Below, piece by piece: positions 7,623 through 14,137 of a stretch of 16,477 nucleotides of DNA (position 1 is the first letter of the stretch; every line of letters starts with the position of its first letter). Under the pieces are notes generated by a model. The model searched no databases, had not been told where the DNA came from, and worked only from the letters and a program-made list of their open reading frames with translations. Source of the stretch: an uncultured Bacteroidales bacterium (lineage in GTDB: Bacteria; Bacteroidota; Bacteroidia; Bacteroidales; UBA932); NCBI GenBank assembly GCA_905235775.1, contig CAJOMY010000017.1:1-16477 (forward strand), read 5' to 3'. A program made the position numbers and the translations under genes.

Positions 7623-8171
7623 ATGAAGCTTTCCCAAGGCAAGCGACTCCTGTTGCTGGGCATTTTGCTCGTCGTGATCGACCAGGTAATCAAGTACCTG
7701 GTCAAGACGAACATGGAGCTGGGGCAGCAGATCTACGTGATCGGGCAATGGTTCCGCCTGTGTTTCGTGGAGAATGAAGGCATGGCCTTCGGCATGGCGT
7801 TCGGCGGACAGGTTGGCAAGTTCCTGCTCTCGCTTTTCCGCATCGTGCTGAGCGGCGCCCTGGTATGGTGGATTTCTTCCCTGATCAAGAAGGGCAATAC
7901 CCCGAAAGGGGTGCTGGTGGGCCTGACGCTGATTACGGCCGGCGCCGTCGGCAACATTATCGACTGCCTCTTCTACGGCCTGATCTGGGACTATGCCCCG
8001 TTCATGTTCGGCAAAGTGGTGGACATGTTCTTCTTCCCGATCATCCGCGAGGGGGAGCGGGTGATTTTCTTCAGTCCGGTGTTCAATTTCGCCGATTCCT
8101 GCGTCACCGTCGGGGCGTTCTACCTGATTCTGTTTCAGTGGAAGTTCTTCGCCAAAGACGAAAAAAAATAG
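7623..8171 (+). CDS. lspA: Lipoprotein signal peptidase (signal peptidase II)
   Basis: LspA is an inner-membrane aspartyl protease that cleaves prolipoprotein signal peptides after lipidation. The 182-residue protein shows four hydrophobic helices and the conserved boxes in order: VVIDQ (D20), FVENEGMAFG, AGAVGNIIDC with catalytic D114, and VFNFADSC with catalytic D158. A region of about 25 residues between the two catalytic boxes (YGLIWDYAPFMFGKVVDMFF and on) is longer than in Proteobacteria, as is usual for Bacteroidota. The C-terminus is lysine-rich and cytosolic. It starts 6 bases after the DksA-like gene and is probably the last protein gene of the ileS operon. It would process the lipoprotein encoded at 1460-2563. 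Its stop codon abuts the promoter box of the following tRNA. Confidence 0.97.
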   Translation: MKLSQGKRLLLLGILLVVIDQVIKYLVKTNMELGQQIYVIGQWFRLCFVENEGMAFGMAFGGQVGKFLLSLFRIVLSGALVWWISSLIKKGNTPKGVLVGLTLITAGAVGNIIDCLFYGLIWDYAPFMFGKVVDMFFFPIIREGERVIFFSPVFNFADSCVTVGAFYLILFQWKFFAKDEKK

Positions 8172-8172
8172 T

Positions 8173-8180
8173 TATTTTTG
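8173..8180 (+). promoter_or_regulatory. Promoter -7 box of tRNA-Ser
   Basis: TATTTTTG at 8173-8180 fits TAnnTTTG and lies 12 bases before the tRNA 5' end, two bases after the lspA stop. No good TTTG -33 is visible inside the lspA end. The tRNA, and possibly icd, can therefore be transcribed separately from lspA. Confidence 0.65.
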
Positions 8181-8192
8181 CATCCCTGTTCC

Positions 8193-8280
8193 GGAAGGTT
8201 GGCCGAGTGGTCGATGGCGGCAGTCTTGAAAACTGTTGAGCGGCAACGCTCCGGGGGTTCGAATCCCTCACCTTCCGCCA
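8193..8280 (+). tRNA. tRNA-Ser (anticodon TGA)
   Basis: Acceptor strands GGAAGGT (8193-8199) and ACCTTCC (8270-8276) pair fully, followed by discriminator G and an encoded CCA (8278-8280). The anticodon loop CTTGAAA (8225-8231) gives TGA at 8227-8229, closed by the CAGT/ACTG stem. The long variable arm (GAGCG-GCAA-CGCTC) is diagnostic of serine tRNAs. The T arm is GGGGG-TTCGAAT-CCCTC with one G-U pair. It reads UCA and, by wobble, other UCN codons. The next coding sequence begins one base after the CCA. Confidence 0.98.
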
Positions 8281-8281
8281 T

Positions 8282-9487
8282 ATGAAGAAGATACAGATGA
8301 CCACGCCGCTCGTGGAGATGGACGGCGACGAGATGACCAAAATCCTCTGGAAGATGATCAAGGACGAGCTCATCCTGCCGTTCGTGGACCTCAAGGTGGA
8401 GTATTATGACCTGGGACTTCCCAAGCGGGACGAGACGGGCGACCGGATCACCATCGACGCCGCCCAGGCCTGCAAGAAATACGGCGTGGGCGTCAAGTGC
8501 GCCACCATCACGCCCAACGCGCAGCGCATGACGGAGTACAAGCTCCACCAGATGTGGAAGAGCCCCAACGGCACGATCCGTTCCATCCTGGACGGTACCG
8601 TCTTCCGGGCGCCCATTACCATCCCCTCCGTCCATCCGGTGGTCAAAAACTGGGAGAAACCCATCACCATCGCCCGCCATGCCTACGGCGACGTGTACAA
8701 GAGCGTCGAGCTGAAGGCCGAGGGGCCCGGGACGGCGAAGCTGGTCTTCGACGGCGAGGACGGCAGCCACAGCGAGGCGGTGATCCAGGCGTTCCGGGGG
8801 CCCGGCGTCATCCAGGGCATGCACAACACTGATGCCTCCATCCGTTCCTTCGCCCATGCCTGTTTCCAGTACGCCGCCGACACCCGGCAGGACCTCTGGT
8901 TCTCCACCAAAGACACCATCTCCAAGACCTACGACGCCCGCTTCCGGGAGATCTTCGACGAGGTCTTCCAGGACTACAAGGCCCGCTTCGAGGAGCTCGG
9001 AATCACCTATTTCTACACCCTGATCGACGACGCGGTCGCGCGCGTGATCCGCAGCCGGGGCGGCTTCATCTGGGCCTGCAAGAACTACGACGGCGACGTG
9101 ATGAGCGACATGGTCTCCACGGCTTTCGGCTCACTGGCCATGATGACCAGCGTACTCGTGAGCCCGGACGGCACCTATGAGTACGAGGCGGCCCACGGGA
9201 CGGTGACGCGTCACTATTACAAGTATCTGCAGGGCGAGGAGACGTCCACCAACCCCATGGCGACCATCTTCGCCTGGAGCGGCGCCCTGCGCCAGCGCGG
9301 CCTGAAGGACGGCCTGCAGGAGCTCGTGCAATTCGCGGACAAGCTGGAAGCGGCCTGTTTTGACACCTTGGGCGAAGGCATCGCCACCAAGGATCTCGTG
9401 AGCCTGATGGAAGGCGTCACGCCGAAACCGGTCAACTCCGCCCGGTTCATCGCGGCCATCCGCGAGCGGCTGGCGGCCCGGATCTGA
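8282..9487 (+). CDS. icd: NADP-dependent isocitrate dehydrogenase, eukaryote-like type
   Basis: The enzyme oxidises isocitrate to 2-oxoglutarate and CO2 with NADP+. The 401-residue length and sequence match the homodimeric eukaryote-like IDH group, not the E. coli type. Substrate loop SPNGTIRSILDGTVFR, metal-binding NYDGDVMSDMVS and coenzyme loop AAHGTVTRHY are all present in order, and TSVLVSPDG precedes the last. The ATG at 8282 gives MKKIQMTTPLVEMDGDEM, the common N-terminus; an in-frame ATG at 8297 (MTTPLVEMD) is a fair alternative. The start lies directly after the tRNA-Ser CCA, so there is no normal leader. Once the tRNA is processed out, the messenger would be almost leaderless. A strong hairpin lies after the stop. 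Confidence 0.97.
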   Translation: MKKIQMTTPLVEMDGDEMTKILWKMIKDELILPFVDLKVEYYDLGLPKRDETGDRITIDAAQACKKYGVGVKCATITPNAQRMTEYKLHQMWKSPNGTIRSILDGTVFRAPITIPSVHPVVKNWEKPITIARHAYGDVYKSVELKAEGPGTAKLVFDGEDGSHSEAVIQAFRGPGVIQGMHNTDASIRSFAHACFQYAADTRQDLWFSTKDTISKTYDARFREIFDEVFQDYKARFEELGITYFYTLIDDAVARVIRSRGGFIWACKNYDGDVMSDMVSTAFGSLAMMTSVLVSPDGTYEYEAAHGTVTRHYYKYLQGEETSTNPMATIFAWSGALRQRGLKDGLQELVQFADKLEAACFDTLGEGIATKDLVSLMEGVTPKPVNSARFIAAIRERLAARI

Positions 9488-9499
9488 GTTCGCTGGCGT

Positions 9500-9523
9500 C
9501 CGCGCCGGATTACCGGTCCGCGG
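9500..9523. terminator. GC-rich hairpin between convergent icd and glycosidase genes
   Basis: CCGCG-CCGG (9500-9508) pairs with CCGG-TC-CGCGG (9513-9523) around the loop ATTA, giving 9 base pairs with a 2-base bulge. It sits in the 40-base gap between convergent stops and could end transcription from either side. There is no T-run on either strand, so intrinsic termination is uncertain. Confidence 0.4.
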
Positions 9524-9527
9524 CGGC

Positions 9528-10904
9528 TCAATACTCGTACAGCCGGATGTGCAGGATTTTCCATTCGTCCACGCCGATCCGGGCGTGGCGACCCTGGTGA
9601 GTCTGGTCGCCATTGTGGCGGCGGAGGAACTGCATCCGGCCCTGTGCGTCTATGGCCACTTCGTCAACAGAGAGAAGTCCCAGGCGGGTGCCCGTGAATC
9701 GCGGTGCGGGCGACGCGGATGCGCTGCCGGTCTCGGCAAAACCGTCTTCGCCCAGTTCTTCGCGCCGCTCTTGCCGTTTCTCCGTGCTCGTCTTGAAATC
9801 GACCACCACGCCGCTGCCGGCCAGCAGATAGTCGTGGCGGCCCAGGCGGACAAGCATGGCGCCCCCCTCGGGCCAGACCGAGCCGTCGATGGCGAAGGGG
9901 GCGAAGCCCAATGCCTGATGCTCGCCGAAGCTGTAGAGCGCACGCACGCCGCTGTTCTCGCAGCAGCGGCTTTCGGGGATGAAGAGGCGGTTCTTCACTT
10001 TGCCCCCGTCCTGCGGCCGGGCGGGCATGGCATATTGTCCGGCCCAGGATTTGAACCCGGTGTCGTAAATGTCCGGGGCCAGGATATCGACGCTGGGCGC
10101 CTCTTTCTTCCAGATATCGGCGAGATGGGCGAGCGGACCTGCTGACGGATATTCGCCCGGTTTGCGTCCCCGGCTGTTCATCGCCGCGTTGACGTAGAGC
10201 GGGATGTCATGGATTTCGCGGGCGGCACGGGCCAGCTGCTCCACGAAGCGGGCGTAGCCCTGTGCCATGAATTTCTCGTCGGCATACTCGTCCGTACCGT
10301 AGCGCTCCGCCCATCTCTCCTCGCGATAAACTTTCTCCGCCAGCGGCGAATGGTCGCGGGCCGACTCCAGCATACCGATTTTATTCTCGATCTGCATCAT
10401 GATGACCACCTCGCGCCCGGGGTCACGATCCGCAATGTGCCGCATGAGGGCGGAGAAGGCCTTCAGATCGGCCTGCAGCACATTGTCGCTGAAGCAGGAA
10501 GCGATTTCCAGCGGCTTCCCTTCAGCCGTCATCGCCCGGGGGAAGCGCTTGACGTCCTGTTTGAACCAGGCAGGCGCATAGCAAGACATGGAGTTTTTCC
10601 ATGTGCCGAACCAGAGGAAGATGACCCGCAGGCGTTCGCGCCGGGCCGCCTCGATGGTGCGGTCGATGAGCGTGAAGTCAAAATGTCCCTCCACGGGCTC
10701 CATCAGTTCCCAATAGGCCGGCACGAGCACGGTATTCAGCCCCAACGCCTCCATCCGCGGCATCACCTCGTCGATGTCATCGACCGAACTCGCCGCAGAA
10801 TTGCTCAGCTCTCCGCCCAGGACGGGATAATCAATCAGTTGTGCGCTGGCCCATATCGGTATCAGCATCGAAAACAGAATGGAAGCAAAACGAATCATAC
10901 CCAT
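9528..10904 (-). CDS. Exported GH35-like glycosidase (DUF5597 type) with altered catalytic acid/base
   Basis: This ~458-residue protein has an N-terminal signal peptide ending near SAQ and a clan GH-A TIM barrel resembling GH35/DUF5597 beta-galactosidases. The segments LGGELSNSAASS, LNTVLVPAYWELMEP (then EGHFDF) and QIENKIGML follow the family order. The putative nucleophile Glu is in LFIPES (residue 311 from this start). In relatives the acid/base segment reads EN-E-xG; here the Glu codon is AAA (Lys175, 10380-10382), so normal hydrolysis is doubtful. The C-terminal part (VDEVAIDAQGR, WKILHIRLYEY) resembles the accessory beta domain. Starts at 10937, 10904 and 10898 are in frame; 10904 or 10898 puts the hydrophobic core properly near the N-terminus. 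It follows luxS by 46 bases on the same strand and may be read from the luxS promoter. It would act in the periplasm or outside. Confidence 0.85.
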   Translation of the reverse strand: MGMIRFASILFSMLIPIWASAQLIDYPVLGGELSNSAASSVDDIDEVMPRMEALGLNTVLVPAYWELMEPVEGHFDFTLIDRTIEAARRERLRVIFLWFGTWKNSMSCYAPAWFKQDVKRFPRAMTAEGKPLEIASCFSDNVLQADLKAFSALMRHIADRDPGREVVIMMQIENKIGMLESARDHSPLAEKVYREERWAERYGTDEYADEKFMAQGYARFVEQLARAAREIHDIPLYVNAAMNSRGRKPGEYPSAGPLAHLADIWKKEAPSVDILAPDIYDTGFKSWAGQYAMPARPQDGGKVKNRLFIPESRCCENSGVRALYSFGEHQALGFAPFAIDGSVWPEGGAMLVRLGRHDYLLAGSGVVVDFKTSTEKRQERREELGEDGFAETGSASASPAPRFTGTRLGLLSVDEVAIDAQGRMQFLRRHNGDQTHQGRHARIGVDEWKILHIRLYEY

Positions 10905-10950
10905 AAAATACGGATGAATAACAAGCGCCTGCAACACGGCTGACCGGCCG

Positions 10951-11445
10951 CTATGCGTCTGCGAAGATGCGGCCGTCGTCGAGGGTGATGCGGAGCTTGG
11001 TGTATTCGCTGTGGAAGTCGTGCTGCAGGCGGTCGAGGTAGCGGGCGCTCTCCCATTTGCACATCGGCAGGTCGTGCAGCAGGTAGTTGCCGCAGGTCTC
11101 GGGACGCGCGGCAGGGACTTCGTCCTGGGTGAGGATCCACTGCAGGCATTCGATCGTCAGGCGCCGCATGTCTTCGACGGTGTATGTCCCGGTCATGATG
11201 ACGTACATGCCCGTGAGGCAGCCCATAGGCCCCACATAGACGACATCGTCCTTCACCTCGCTGTTGCGCATCCAGGTCGCCATCAGGTGCTCCAGGCTAT
11301 GGATGGCGGCCGGGGCGACGGCGGGTTCCCGGTTCGGTTCGGTGATGCGCAGGTCGAAGGTGGTGAAGCCCTTGTCCTCGCGAGAAATGTAGATTCCCGG
11401 CTTGAGGTGGGTGTGGTCGATGGTGAAACTCTGAATGACTTCCAT
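10951..11445 (-). CDS. luxS: S-ribosylhomocysteine lyase (autoinducer-2 synthase)
   Basis: LuxS cleaves S-ribosylhomocysteine to homocysteine and DPD, the precursor of AI-2, as part of the activated methyl cycle. The 164-residue length is normal. Metal ligands are visible: HSLEH at 49-53 (H49, H53) and C118 in CGNYLLHDL. The catalytic cysteine is C76 within GPMGCLTGMY. The start at 11445 yields MEVIQSFTIDHTHLKPGIY, the standard N-terminus; a longer in-frame ATG at 11550 would add 35 unrelated residues and cover the promoter. A TAnnTTTG box lies just upstream. Gene order is luxS then the glycosidase on the minus strand, with a small LuxR-type HTH gene divergent. The enzyme call is firm; a quorum-sensing role cannot be read from the sequence. 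Confidence 0.96.
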   Translation of the reverse strand: MEVIQSFTIDHTHLKPGIYISREDKGFTTFDLRITEPNREPAVAPAAIHSLEHLMATWMRNSEVKDDVVYVGPMGCLTGMYVIMTGTYTVEDMRRLTIECLQWILTQDEVPAARPETCGNYLLHDLPMCKWESARYLDRLQHDFHSEYTKLRITLDDGRIFADA

Positions 11446-11461
11446 ACGGATTCTTTTTTCG

Positions 11462-11469
11462 CAAAGGTA
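11462..11469 (-). promoter_or_regulatory. Promoter -7 box of luxS
   Basis: The minus strand reads TACCTTTG here (CAAAGGTA on plus), a full TAnnTTTG match, 17 bases upstream of the luxS ATG. Transcription would begin about 10 bases before the start codon. A convincing TTTG -33 element is not visible. Confidence 0.65.
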
Positions 11470-11622
11470 GTCTTTTTTGGGGATAAACTGGTCCCGTGTC
11501 CGGTCCGCTGTGTGCAGGACTGGCAGTGCCGAATTTGCAATAAAACGCATTTTCCCCGTGTAATCGGGTGTTTTTCATGCATTTCTACATAAACGTGTGG
11601 TGCTTTTCAGATATTTTTCGTA

Positions 11623-11630
11623 TATTTTTG
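11623..11630 (+). promoter_or_regulatory. Promoter -7 box of the small HTH gene
   Basis: TATTTTTG at 11623-11630 fits TAnnTTTG and lies 25 bases before the ATG at 11656, in an AT-rich part of the luxS/HTH divergent gap. No clear -33 element is seen. The stretch 11470-11622 shows nothing else beyond a weak 4-bp CCCG/CGGG hairpin near 11555. Confidence 0.5.
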
Positions 11631-11655
11631 AAGTGGTTTTTTCAATAAGCACCCT

Positions 11656-11874
11656 ATGGAACAGGACGAAGCCACTGCCCAAATCTCCCTGACGGACCAG
11701 GAGTTTGCTATTCTGCGGCTCATTGCCGCCGGACAATCCACCAACAAAATCGCCGGGATGCTCGGCTTGCAACCGTCCACCATTATGTGGTATCGGAAGC
11801 GGCTTCATCGAAAGTTCAATGTCCACAATATGGCAGGACTTATCTACAAGGCCGGGGAACTGCACATCATCTGA
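11656..11874 (+). CDS. Small LuxR-type HTH DNA-binding protein
   Basis: This 72-residue protein consists almost only of a LuxR/GerE four-helix HTH domain (residues 10-72). The opening LTDQEFAILRLIAAG, central STNKIAGMLGL and recognition helix TIMWYRKRLHRKFNVHN fit the family. There is no receiver, autoinducer or sensor domain. The usual V-x-x-H of the recognition helix is replaced by I-M-W-Y. The same WYRKRL (residues 45-50) occurs in the TPR-LuxR regulator at 14138-15337, and by eye the two HTH domains share about 46% of residues. It lies 27 bases before the OmpA-domain gene and is likely co-transcribed with it. It is probably a single-domain regulator of the local genes. A truncated copy of a larger TPR-LuxR protein is the main alternative. 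Confidence 0.85.
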   Translation: MEQDEATAQISLTDQEFAILRLIAAGQSTNKIAGMLGLQPSTIMWYRKRLHRKFNVHNMAGLIYKAGELHII

Positions 11875-11901
11875 AATTACAAACACCAAAAGACACCGCA
11901 T

Positions 11902-13266
11902 ATGAAAAAGATTGCATTACTTATTACTTGTATCGCGCTCGCGGGCGCACCCGCCAGCGCGCAGAGCCTTCTGGAGCGCCTTGGCAACCGGGCCAAGAAC
12001 GCTGCGGAGAACAATTTGGGGAACAAGGTGGAGAAGGGCGTGAATGACATCCTGGACGGGAATGTGGGGAACAAGAAGAATCAGGAGAATACCCAGAGTT
12101 CCCAGACCACCCAGACAGCAGCAGTATCAGCTGCGGCCGAAGGCACCTGGACCTGCCCGGAGTGCGGCTACGCCGGCAACACCGGCAAGTTCTGCGAAGA
12201 GTGCGGGACCAAGAAGCCGGAAGGCGCCGGTGCGGCAACCGGCGCTCCGCAGGAGAACAAGGCCAAACTGGCCTATGCCAAGAGCGACTTCGTACCGGGC
12301 GACGAAATTTTCTTCGACGACCCCGTGGAGAACGAACAGGTGGGCGAATTTCCGTCCAAATGGGATGCCGGATACGGCGAGACAGAGATTGTAAGTTTTA
12401 ATGACGCCCAGGCTATTGAACTCCATAAATCGGCCAAGATTATGCCGCTGATGAACCAGAAGGAGTATCTTCCCGAAGAGTTCACGGTGGAGTTTGATGT
12501 ATGGACAGAGCTTATCCCCGAAGGCTCCGGTTATGGTACGGCCCTGAATCTGGACTTCAAACAACAAGGCGGCGGCACAGCTCGTTGGCATATTCTGGCC
12601 AGTTCCCAGCGGCCTGGCACCTCCGACCATCAGGCGTATGGTGATTTCAACGCAAAGAAGCCCGACGGAGAAACTGTGCGGGCGCAGGTGAAGTCGGAAG
12701 ACTTCCTCCCGCTTCTGGAACCCGATTCCTGGACACATATCGCCGTGTCTTTCAACAAACGCGCTTTCAAGGCGTACATCAATGGCACCCGTGTCATCAG
12801 CATACCCAATATGGCCCGACCGGTTTCACTGTCCATCGAATCCGACCTACATCCGCAGGCGCACGCCTGGATCAAGAACTTCCGGATGGCCCAGGGGGCC
12901 GTGCCGCTCTATGACCGCCTGGCATCCGATGGGAAGATCGTGACCTACGCCATCACCTTCGATACCGGCAAGGCCACCCTCAAGCCGGAGGCCGATATTG
13001 AGATCAACCGCATCAAGGGACTTCTGGACAAAGATCCGTCCCTGAAATTCGAGGTCCAGGGCCACTGCGACAACACCGGAAGCGATGCCGTTAATGATCC
13101 GCTGAGCCAGAAACGCGCCGAGGCCATCGTCGCCCGCCTGGTGGAATTGGGCATCAGCGCCGACCGCCTCACCGCCGTGGGCAAAGGCTCCCACGAACCC
13201 ATTGCCGACAACTCCACTGACGAAGGCCGCGCCAAGAACCGCAGAGTGGAATTCATCAAGAAGTGA
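11902..13266 (+). CDS. Exported protein with zinc ribbon, LamG-like and OmpA C-terminal domains
   Basis: The 454-residue protein has a type I signal peptide (residues 1-20, ending ASA). An Asn/Gln/Thr-rich linker follows, then a zinc-ribbon motif C85-P-E-C88 and C98-E-E-C101. A beta-rich LamG/concanavalin-like region spans ~135-330 (FTVEFDVW, SWTHIAVSFNKRAFKAYINGTRV). The OmpA/MotB peptidoglycan-binding domain occupies ~347-454 (ITFDTGKATLKPEA, GHCDNTGSD, SQKRAEAIVARL, AKNRRVEF). It has no beta-barrel, so it is probably periplasmic and tied to the cell wall by the OmpA domain. A zinc ribbon after a signal peptide is odd, because such motifs are mostly cytosolic. It follows the small HTH gene closely and is followed by a hairpin. 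The binding target of the LamG-like domain is unknown. Confidence 0.9.
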   Translation: MKKIALLITCIALAGAPASAQSLLERLGNRAKNAAENNLGNKVEKGVNDILDGNVGNKKNQENTQSSQTTQTAAVSAAAEGTWTCPECGYAGNTGKFCEECGTKKPEGAGAATGAPQENKAKLAYAKSDFVPGDEIFFDDPVENEQVGEFPSKWDAGYGETEIVSFNDAQAIELHKSAKIMPLMNQKEYLPEEFTVEFDVWTELIPEGSGYGTALNLDFKQQGGGTARWHILASSQRPGTSDHQAYGDFNAKKPDGETVRAQVKSEDFLPLLEPDSWTHIAVSFNKRAFKAYINGTRVISIPNMARPVSLSIESDLHPQAHAWIKNFRMAQGAVPLYDRLASDGKIVTYAITFDTGKATLKPEADIEINRIKGLLDKDPSLKFEVQGHCDNTGSDAVNDPLSQKRAEAIVARLVELGISADRLTAVGKGSHEPIADNSTDEGRAKNRRVEFIKK

Positions 13267-13268
13267 GT

Positions 13269-13295
13269 GCAGAGTGAAACTTGTTTCAACTCTGC
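13269..13295 (+). other. Strong hairpin after the OmpA-domain gene
   Basis: GCAGAGT-GAAA (13269-13279) pairs with TTTC-A-ACTCTGC (13284-13295) around loop CTTG, giving 11 base pairs with one bulged A. It starts three bases after the stop codon. No T-run follows, so it may protect the 3' end of the upstream message or mark a processing site instead of terminating. Confidence 0.6.
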
Positions 13296-13349
13296 CGAAC
13301 GCCGCCGATGAATTGAGAAACAATTTGTAAAGAAATAAAACAACTGAAT

Positions 13350-14063
13350 ATGAAAAAGTTAGCACTATTGTTATGCTTGTCGGCCTTGACGCTGACAGGC
13401 AATGCGCAGGGCCTTGGCCTTCCGGACAATTCCGCCAGCAAACCGGCCCAGGCAGCCAAGACCAATACCTCCTACTCTGCTGTTGTAACGTATCCCAGCC
13501 ACTCCGAAAATGTCTATTTTGACTTGGGGCAGATGACCACATATGTAAAAAAAGGTAATGGCGAACGGCGGATTGAAAAGATGGATAGTCTGGTAACCTA
13601 CCAGCTCAACGATAATAAGAAGACCTACGAGGTCGTTTCCCTTCAGGGCATCACAACCCAAGCCAAGACAACAAAGAAGATTGACGTGAAGTTGGAAGAG
13701 GCGGTTTATGCCGGCCGATGGTGCATTATCGAGTCTTACAAACAGCAGGAAAACGACATTTCGCTGGAGGGCGGCAAGATGTCCAATGCTGTCAGCACTA
13801 CCGAATTTGTGGTCTATACGGATATGGAAACCGGAATTGTGCTTCGCGAGGACCAAAATGGAGGCACGATGATGTCCCTTTCCCATATTACGCTGGGAAC
13901 GCAGCTGGGCCTCCGCTTCAGCATCCCCAACGATTATGCAAAATCCGGAAGCAAGGATATGGGCAAGATGGTTTCGGACATAAAGAAAGCCCAGGATTCT
14001 ACAGACCCTGCTGCCGCGATGCAGGAATTACTCAAGAACATGGACCAATACAAGAAAAAATGA
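13350..14063 (+). CDS. Exported protein of unknown function
   Basis: I do not recognise a firm family. The 237-residue product starts with a type I signal peptide (MKKLALLLCLSALTLTGNAQ, cleavage near residue 19-20), much like that of the preceding OmpA-domain protein. The mature part is predicted to be beta-rich: alternating strands include YSAVVTYP, ENVYFDLG, DSLVTYQLN and FVVYTDMETGIVLRED, followed by a Lys-rich helical tail (KDMGKMVSDIKKAQ, MQELLKNMDQYKKK). The pattern 'GRWCIIES ... TEFVVYTDMETGIVL' recalls LolA-like or DUF4412-type exported proteins that report a lipid- or metal-binding fold, but this is a weak resemblance. It lies 83 bases after the OmpA-domain gene without a clear promoter of its own, so co-transcription through the hairpin at 13269-13295 is likely. 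Confidence 0.8.
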   Translation: MKKLALLLCLSALTLTGNAQGLGLPDNSASKPAQAAKTNTSYSAVVTYPSHSENVYFDLGQMTTYVKKGNGERRIEKMDSLVTYQLNDNKKTYEVVSLQGITTQAKTTKKIDVKLEEAVYAGRWCIIESYKQQENDISLEGGKMSNAVSTTEFVVYTDMETGIVLREDQNGGTMMSLSHITLGTQLGLRFSIPNDYAKSGSKDMGKMVSDIKKAQDSTDPAAAMQELLKNMDQYKKK

Positions 14064-14124
14064 AAAAGGCTTTATTCTTAGCGCTGATGAAGGCCGCAAG
14101 CCAAAACAAATAAAGAATTTTGTC

Positions 14125-14132
14125 TATCTTTG
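14125..14132 (+). promoter_or_regulatory. Promoter -7 box of the TPR-LuxR gene
   Basis: TATCTTTG at 14125-14132 is a perfect TAnnTTTG box, only 5 bases before the ATG at 14138. The start of transcription should fall at or within a few bases of the start codon, giving a leaderless or almost leaderless message. No good TTTG -33 is visible about 19 bases upstream. Confidence 0.65.
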
Positions 14133-14137
14133 CGATT

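Noticed and set aside
9549..10943. Plus-strand frames of 198 and 244 codons opposite the glycosidase gene
   Set aside because: The minus strand encodes a full-length exported glycosidase with family motifs in order; the plus-strand frames are compositional shadows.
11550..11566. Small CCCG/CGGG hairpin in the luxS/HTH gap
   Set aside because: Only four base pairs; not distinguishable from chance.
14120..14137. Upstream TTG start for the TPR-LuxR gene
   Set aside because: The TTG lies before the -7 box at 14125-14132 and would put six extra residues before a well-formed signal peptide that starts at 14138.
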